This document shows positions 59,521 through 64,000 of a stretch of 64,000 nucleotides of DNA, one piece after another. The notes under the pieces were generated by a model, which had not been told where the DNA came from, did no database searches, and was given only the letters and a program-made list of their open reading frames with translations. This DNA is from Armatimonadetes bacterium UBA1398 (GTDB taxonomy: Bacteria > Armatimonadota > Zipacnadia > UBA1398): contig DBQI01000035.1 of the NCBI GenBank assembly GCA_002305165.1, forward strand, positions 1 to 64,000, read 5' to 3'. The position numbers and the translations under genes were made by a program. Position 1 is the first letter of the stretch; each line of letters opens with the position of its first letter.

Positions 59521-62175
59521 ATGCGACTCATCAGCGCGGCAGCCCTTGCCGTGGTGGCGTACGCCGTCGCCGTGGCTGGCCTCGGTTGCGCCCCCGCAGG
59601 GGCGCCCGCTACGCCCGCCGACGGTCGACCCTTCGCCAATATCGACAACACGCCCTTCGCGACCCGCACTCTCGGCCCAAAAGGGGCGGTTCTCTACGAG
59701 CCCGCGAGCGACGACCCGGCGGCGCTGCGGGAAGGCCTGAGTGAGGTCATCTCGGAGGCAGGCATCCGCTCAGACGCACTGGCCGCAGCGCGAGTTTTCC
59801 CGGAGATGCTCGCTCGGCACACACCGAAGAGCCCCGATGCCATCTTCCTGCCCAACCGCCGCGCGGTGCCCGTCCGCGACGGCCAAGTGCTCCGCCCCAG
59901 CCTCTCGGAACTGGCTACGCGCCAGTCCGGTGGCGACCTGACGTTCGTCGTGAAGGGCTTCCCAGCGGCCAACCGGACCCTGCTCGAGGGACTGGCGGCG
60001 CGGATCTACCCGTTGGTCAGGCAGTTCTACGGTGCGCCGGCCTTCCCCCACGCGGTGACGATCCAGCTCGACTCATCGCTCCGCAACTTCGCCGAGGGCC
60101 TCTATGACGCAGGCACGGACACCATCTTCCTGGCCCCACTCTCGGACAATGACCGGAACACGGCCTTCGCGCTCACCCGGCACATGCTCCACGCCATGCG
60201 GGACGACGCCATGCTCCACTACGACGCATGGGAGGACGGCCAGGTCCTCGCGGTCGCGAACCAGATCATGGCGGCGCTCTACTCCGATTGGGACCCCACC
60301 CTGGAGCGGTCGGAGTACAGCTTGAACCTCTACGAACTCATGAACCGGCCCGAACTGGGCAATGACTCGATCTGGGAGTCGGGGTTCGCCGGCCTCATCG
60401 TGACCCGACTCGCGCTAGCGAGTGGCGCGTGGATGAAAGTCCTCGTGGAGGACCCCCAAGCCATCGCGCGGTTCAATGACAGCTACTACGCCGCCTTCAC
60501 GAGCGATCCCGACGCGGCGGGTGACGTGCCGCGCCTGACGATGCTTATGTCGTCCGTGGCGCCTACGGTGGAGGGGCGCGGCTTCCACGACTGGTTCAGA
60601 CGCCAGTACGCCCTGGATACGAGTCTCACCGTGGGTCAACGGATGTACGTGGGGATGATCCCAACCTTCGAGGCGGTCGCCCTCTTCGTGACCAATGTGA
60701 ACACGACCCCCGAGGGGGTTGAGGAGGGCCGCGGCGGGCGGGTGGCGCTCGAGTTCTGGGACTACACGGGCGAGTTCTCGCTCTTCGTGCAGGAGGGGTA
60801 CGAGATACCCATCCCCGCGACAGGCTCGTCGGCCGGGATCGGCGAGTACTCGGGCTCACTGTTCAACATCGGCGGCCAGCAGCGGATCATCATCGACCTC
60901 GCCCTGCCCCCGGCGGTGCAGCATGTGGTCTACCCCTACAACGCGCGGCGGGAGGACCTGGACTACGCCGCGGACCCCAACGGGGTGAACCTCTACGGGG
61001 CGGTATCCGGCCGGAATGAGGGCAAGGTCACCGTCGCCGTCGGCGGCCAGGAGGCCGTGGAGATCCCGTACAGCCAGGGATCGTTCCGGGGGCACGTGGG
61101 CGCCGGATTCCTGAGCCCCGGCAAGCTGGTGTTCACCTTCGAGGATGTGTCGGGCGAGCGGATCGAACGGCAGGTGAATGTCGGGTATTTCGACTACGCT
61201 CTCGTCGACTTCATGGAACGCCGCGGGGTTCTGACGCACTCCTTCGTGCCCGGGAACTCGAAGCTGCAGCTCATCTCCTTCCCCGCGTGGCCCGTGGGCC
61301 TGGACGAACCGGCGGTGCTCGGCCTGGATCGGGAGGACGTCCTGTTGGCCGCCTGGCAGGCGGACCTGGCGGGCGAGGACAAGTACCGCCTCTACCCCGA
61401 CCTCCCCCCCATCGAGCCGGGCCGCGGCTACTGGCTGAAGTCCAAGGGACCCGTCTCGGTGGAGTTCCCCGCCGACGCAATCGATATCGAGCGCCCCTAC
61501 CGCGTCCAGCTGGAGCCGGGTTGGAACCTGGTGGGTCTGCCCCTGCAGACGAACCTCTCGACCAGCGCGCTTCGGTTCGACCGGGCCGGCGCCCTGGTCG
61601 GGTTCTCCCAAGCGGTCCAGAACGGCTGGGTTCGGAGCGTGTTCTACGGCTACGACTCCGCGGGGGGCAGTTACCAGGAGGTCAAGTCGCTCCAACCGTG
61701 GCAGGGATTCTGGGTTCGGTGCATTGTGGCCGATGGGTGCAACATGCTCTTCGGGAGCGCGGCCACGTCGGCGCGCGAGGCGCCGCGCTCCGCGGCGGAG
61801 CGGATCCGGGACGCGGGCGGCGCGGCGGCGGAGGTTGAGGTCGCGCAGGGAGCATCGCGGTCACGGCTCGTGCTGGGCCGGCTAGCGAGCGCCAGCGAGG
61901 GGCTCGACGTCGCGTGGGATGTGGAGTCCCTGCCGCCGCCACCGGGCAGCACGCTGTCCGCCGGGGTGGCGAGCCCCGGGGGGCCGCTCGGGGTGGATGT
62001 CCGGGCTGCGGCAAACCGACGACTGGAGATCACCTCGGCGGAGCCGGGACCGGTGACGCTGGAGGTCCTGTCAGGGTCTCTTCGGACGGCGGACGGACGG
62101 ACCCTCGGCCCCGGCGGCACGCTCACGCTGGCTCTGAACCGCGGCGCTGTGGAGGTCGAGGTGGCGGTTCCGTGA
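59521..62175 (+). CDS. Large surface lipoprotein of unknown function
   Basis: An 884-residue lipoprotein: signal LAVVAYAVAVAGLGCAPAG with a lipobox Cys near residue 23. Residues about 150-320 have a gluzincin-like layout (TIQLDSSLRNFAEGLYDAGT, FALTRHMLHAMRDDAML) but the usual HExxH is replaced by HMLHA, so peptidase activity is doubtful. The C-terminal third carries a GWNLVGLPL...LQPWQGFWV repeat region seen in many surface proteins. Start ATG 59521 begins the lipoprotein signal; ATG 59494 is possible. The next gene starts on its stop (GTGA). Confidence 0.72.
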   Translation: MRLISAAALAVVAYAVAVAGLGCAPAGAPATPADGRPFANIDNTPFATRTLGPKGAVLYEPASDDPAALREGLSEVISEAGIRSDALAAARVFPEMLARHTPKSPDAIFLPNRRAVPVRDGQVLRPSLSELATRQSGGDLTFVVKGFPAANRTLLEGLAARIYPLVRQFYGAPAFPHAVTIQLDSSLRNFAEGLYDAGTDTIFLAPLSDNDRNTAFALTRHMLHAMRDDAMLHYDAWEDGQVLAVANQIMAALYSDWDPTLERSEYSLNLYELMNRPELGNDSIWESGFAGLIVTRLALASGAWMKVLVEDPQAIARFNDSYYAAFTSDPDAAGDVPRLTMLMSSVAPTVEGRGFHDWFRRQYALDTSLTVGQRMYVGMIPTFEAVALFVTNVNTTPEGVEEGRGGRVALEFWDYTGEFSLFVQEGYEIPIPATGSSAGIGEYSGSLFNIGGQQRIIIDLALPPAVQHVVYPYNARREDLDYAADPNGVNLYGAVSGRNEGKVTVAVGGQEAVEIPYSQGSFRGHVGAGFLSPGKLVFTFEDVSGERIERQVNVGYFDYALVDFMERRGVLTHSFVPGNSKLQLISFPAWPVGLDEPAVLGLDREDVLLAAWQADLAGEDKYRLYPDLPPIEPGRGYWLKSKGPVSVEFPADAIDIERPYRVQLEPGWNLVGLPLQTNLSTSALRFDRAGALVGFSQAVQNGWVRSVFYGYDSAGGSYQEVKSLQPWQGFWVRCIVADGCNMLFGSAATSAREAPRSAAERIRDAGGAAAEVEVAQGASRSRLVLGRLASASEGLDVAWDVESLPPPPGSTLSAGVASPGGPLGVDVRAAANRRLEITSAEPGPVTLEVLSGSLRTADGRTLGPGGTLTLALNRGAVEVEVAVP

Positions 62176-63323
62176 GCCGCGCCATAGCGGTCGTGAGCCT
62201 CCTCTGCCCGATCACGGCCCTGGTGGCCTTCGGCTGCGCGCCCACTGTGGGGGAGCAGTGGGCGATCGCCAAGGGCACCGTGGTGGAATCGGGCACGGCG
62301 GCCCCCATCGAGGGAGCCTTTATCGTCCTCGCCGGCTACGAGATCTACAGCGACGCCCAGGGCGGCTTCCTCATCGACCGCATCCCCATCCCCGAGGACC
62401 CCGAATCGACGGTCACGGTGAGCTGCGACCGGTTCCGAACCTACGACGCGGCCTTCCTCTTCGATGCCCCCGGCACTCTGGATGTGCAGCTCCTCCCTGT
62501 GGTGAATCCCGATGCTTCGGGAACCCTCGACGGGATGGTGCGGAATGACGCGACGGAGGAGCCGCTCGCGGGAGCCGAGGTGGTGGTGCGGATCTTGTCG
62601 GGCATCCAGGTGCTCGATGAGCAGAAGGCGCACACGTCTTTCCAGGGCAACTGGCAGGTCAGTGGGATCCCCATCGGTGAGGCCGTCGTACAGGCCGTAG
62701 CGGATGGCTTCCTGCCGGCGGAGCAGGTGATCACGGTGCTGCCGGGCCGAGCGTCCAACCCGCTCGTGGTCATGGATCTCACCGAGGGGACCGCGCGGGT
62801 CGAGGTCAGGGGCAAGGTGTTCGACGTGGAGAGCGGCGAGGCCATCGCGGGTGCGACGGTCACGGACGATCGCGAGGAGACGACGGCGACGACGGCCGCG
62901 GACGGGACCTACACGCTCCCCGAGGTGCTCGTGGGCCAGCGCACCTTCCGCGCCAACGCGGAGGGGTACGATCCGAGCTTTGTCACGGCGCTCATTCTGG
63001 CGGACCCAGCCCCCGTGGAGATCGGTATGGCGCGGGCATCGGGCGAGCCACCTCCCCCTCCGGGCACGATCGCCGGCCATGTGAGGCTGCAGGGGGCCGA
63101 CACCCATGAGGGTGTCCGGGTGGTGTTCCGAGAGCGCGGCACGAACGCCATTGCGGGGGCGATGGACACGGATGAGTCGGGCGCCTTCGCCTTCCTCGTC
63201 CCTCCGGGCTCATACGTTCTGAGCGCCCTCAAGGATGGCTACGAGCCGGCGACGCTCGATGTGGATCTCTCCTTCGGTCTGCCGCAGCGGGGCCTGCGGC
63301 TGGAGCTGGCCGCCACCAGCTAG
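62172..63323 (+). CDS. Lipoprotein with carboxypeptidase-regulatory-like repeats
   Basis: A 383-residue lipoprotein (VVSLLCPITALVAFGCAPT). It carries about four beta-sandwich repeats of the carboxypeptidase regulatory-like type, each with a phrase such as GTVVESGTAAPIEGAFIVLAG, DGMVRNDATEEPLAGAEVVV, GKVFDVESGEAIAGATVTDD and GHVRLQGADTHEGVRVVF, then G-x-F/Y-x-x-x-x-x-x-G-x-Y. Such domains bind carbohydrate or protein outside the cell. GTG 62172 overlaps the previous stop by four bases, so the two lipoproteins are translated together and probably work as a pair at the cell surface. Confidence 0.85.
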   Translation: MSRAIAVVSLLCPITALVAFGCAPTVGEQWAIAKGTVVESGTAAPIEGAFIVLAGYEIYSDAQGGFLIDRIPIPEDPESTVTVSCDRFRTYDAAFLFDAPGTLDVQLLPVVNPDASGTLDGMVRNDATEEPLAGAEVVVRILSGIQVLDEQKAHTSFQGNWQVSGIPIGEAVVQAVADGFLPAEQVITVLPGRASNPLVVMDLTEGTARVEVRGKVFDVESGEAIAGATVTDDREETTATTAADGTYTLPEVLVGQRTFRANAEGYDPSFVTALILADPAPVEIGMARASGEPPPPPGTIAGHVRLQGADTHEGVRVVFRERGTNAIAGAMDTDESGAFAFLVPPGSYVLSALKDGYEPATLDVDLSFGLPQRGLRLELAATS

Positions 63324-63358
63324 CCTCTCCGCCGCAAGGCCCCTACTCGGCCGGTGTC

Positions 63359-64000
63359 CTAAGTGGCCAAGGGCCGTTCGAGCAGGTCACAGGTCTGCGC
63401 GCGCCAACCCCCCTCGTCGCGGGTGAGCCGCCAGGTGCCGATGGCATAGGCGCCCAGGCTCAAGGGCCCTACGGGCTCGCCTAGGATGGTGAGCCGAAGC
63501 TCGGCGGGCTGCCCCTCCGTCTCGTAGGCCCGCATCACCACGCCCTCCCCCTCGTAGGGGTCTTTGAGCACCTCGACGCGGACGTTCGCCGGCTCGGCGG
63601 AGACGTAGGACAACCGCCCCGCCGCGGGGCCGTGGTGGGGCGGCTCGACGATGCAGTGGCAGGGGGCGTTCAAGGCCTCGGCTAGGCCCATCACGTCGGA
63701 GCCCCGCCAGCCACCGGCGTGGGGGACCAGGGCGTAGGTGAGATCGTGGGGGCCCTGGTCCGTGTAGTCGTAGGCCTCGCCGGGTTGGGTGGTCTGCGGG
63801 TCATGGAAGGCGTAGATGGGGCTGCGGAGCACCGTGAGGCGCATCTCGCTCCCAAGGGCGTCGCAACTGTAGCATCCATCGTTCAGGAGGGCGGCGCCGT
63901 ATGGTTGGTCGCCGGCGCGGCCGCTGAGGTCCATCCAGCGGTGGTGGGGCTGCTCGTCGCCCGTCGCGGGCCGCACCGTGTGGCCGTATGCCGTCTCGAA
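63359..64000 (-). CDS. GH38-like alpha-mannosidase, C-terminal part (gene continues beyond window)
   Basis: The frame is open to base 64000, so the N-terminal catalytic domain is outside the window. The visible 213 residues match the C-terminal beta domains of GH38 alpha-mannosidases: YGAALLNDGCYSCDALGSEM, RLTVLRSPIYAFHDPQ, DLTYALVPHAGGWRGSD, EALNAPCHCIVEPP, and FETEGQPAELRLTIL-like VMRAYETEGQPAELRLTI. It would remove terminal mannose from glycans. It converges on the carboxypeptidase-regulatory-like lipoprotein gene. Confidence 0.82.
   Translation of the reverse strand, partial: FETAYGHTVRPATGDEQPHHRWMDLSGRAGDQPYGAALLNDGCYSCDALGSEMRLTVLRSPIYAFHDPQTTQPGEAYDYTDQGPHDLTYALVPHAGGWRGSDVMGLAEALNAPCHCIVEPPHHGPAAGRLSYVSAEPANVRVEVLKDPYEGEGVVMRAYETEGQPAELRLTILGEPVGPLSLGAYAIGTWRLTRDEGGWRAQTCDLLERPLAT

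Overview
The window is a stretch of a very GC-rich bacterial chromosome (strong G/C bias at third codon positions in most genes; AUG, GUG and UUG starts, several fixed by clear GGAGG-like ribosome sites). Gene content (a B12-dependent ribonucleotide reductase with NrdR boxes, GlnD, ArgF, RNase PH, RsmE, many exported glycoside-hydrolase-like proteins, Gfo/Idh/MocA and phosphotriesterase-type enzymes, SPASM radical SAM) suggests a poorly cultured saccharolytic lineage such as Armatimonadota, Hydrogenedentota or a relative. That placement is inference only; no rRNA gene is present.

Layout. 1-2.5 kb: end of an N-acetylmuramoyl-L-alanine amidase, RNase PH, a lipoprotein. 2.4-5.2 kb: a minus-strand island with A/T-richer codons: an unknown small protein, a HEPN-like helical protein (R-x4-H motif), a ComEC-type metallo-beta-lactamase protein with a Cys-rich tail, and a small gene interrupted by an in-frame TAG. 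5.5-7 kb: acyl-CoA synthetase. 7.2-9.2 kb: decayed coding fragments, an FRG-domain protein and the first codons of an IS110-type transposase. 9.2-12.3 kb: glnD with a small downstream gene.

12.4-19.6 kb is the most unusual region: a one-direction, tightly spaced operon made of (i) an exported membrane protein ending in ten HSAC tetrapeptide repeats with 12 cysteines, (ii) a PqqD-radical SAM-SPASM enzyme, (iii) a coiled-coil protein, (iv) a membrane/winged-helix/zinc-ribbon protein and (v) a membrane spermidine-synthase-like protein. It reads as an undescribed modification system that acts on a repetitive Cys/His/Ser tail.

19.6-30 kb: CAP-domain protein, DegT aminotransferase, alcohol and aldehyde dehydrogenases, HAD hydrolase, RfbA/RfbB nucleotide-sugar genes, SGNH hydrolase, ArfB, galactokinase. 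30-39.5 kb: an operon of beta-propeller, transglutaminase-like and small exported proteins, RsmE, and an LsrB/RhaS-type sugar ABC transporter in which the double ATPase is fused to a permease; it ends at a strong intrinsic terminator. 39.6-43.4 kb: nrdJ behind NrdR boxes. 43.3-50.3 kb: GH106-like rhamnosidase (a possible source of the transporter's sugar), Gfo/Idh/MocA oxidoreductase, phosphotriesterase-like protein, rhomboid protease and a TPR-like membrane protein. 50.3-64 kb: exported hydrolase-like proteins, CapA-like phosphoesterase, a ribbon-helix-helix protein, UDP-glucuronate decarboxylase-like SDR, ArgF, tRNA-Pro(CGG), DedA protein, two lipoproteins, and the 3' end of a GH38-like alpha-mannosidase.
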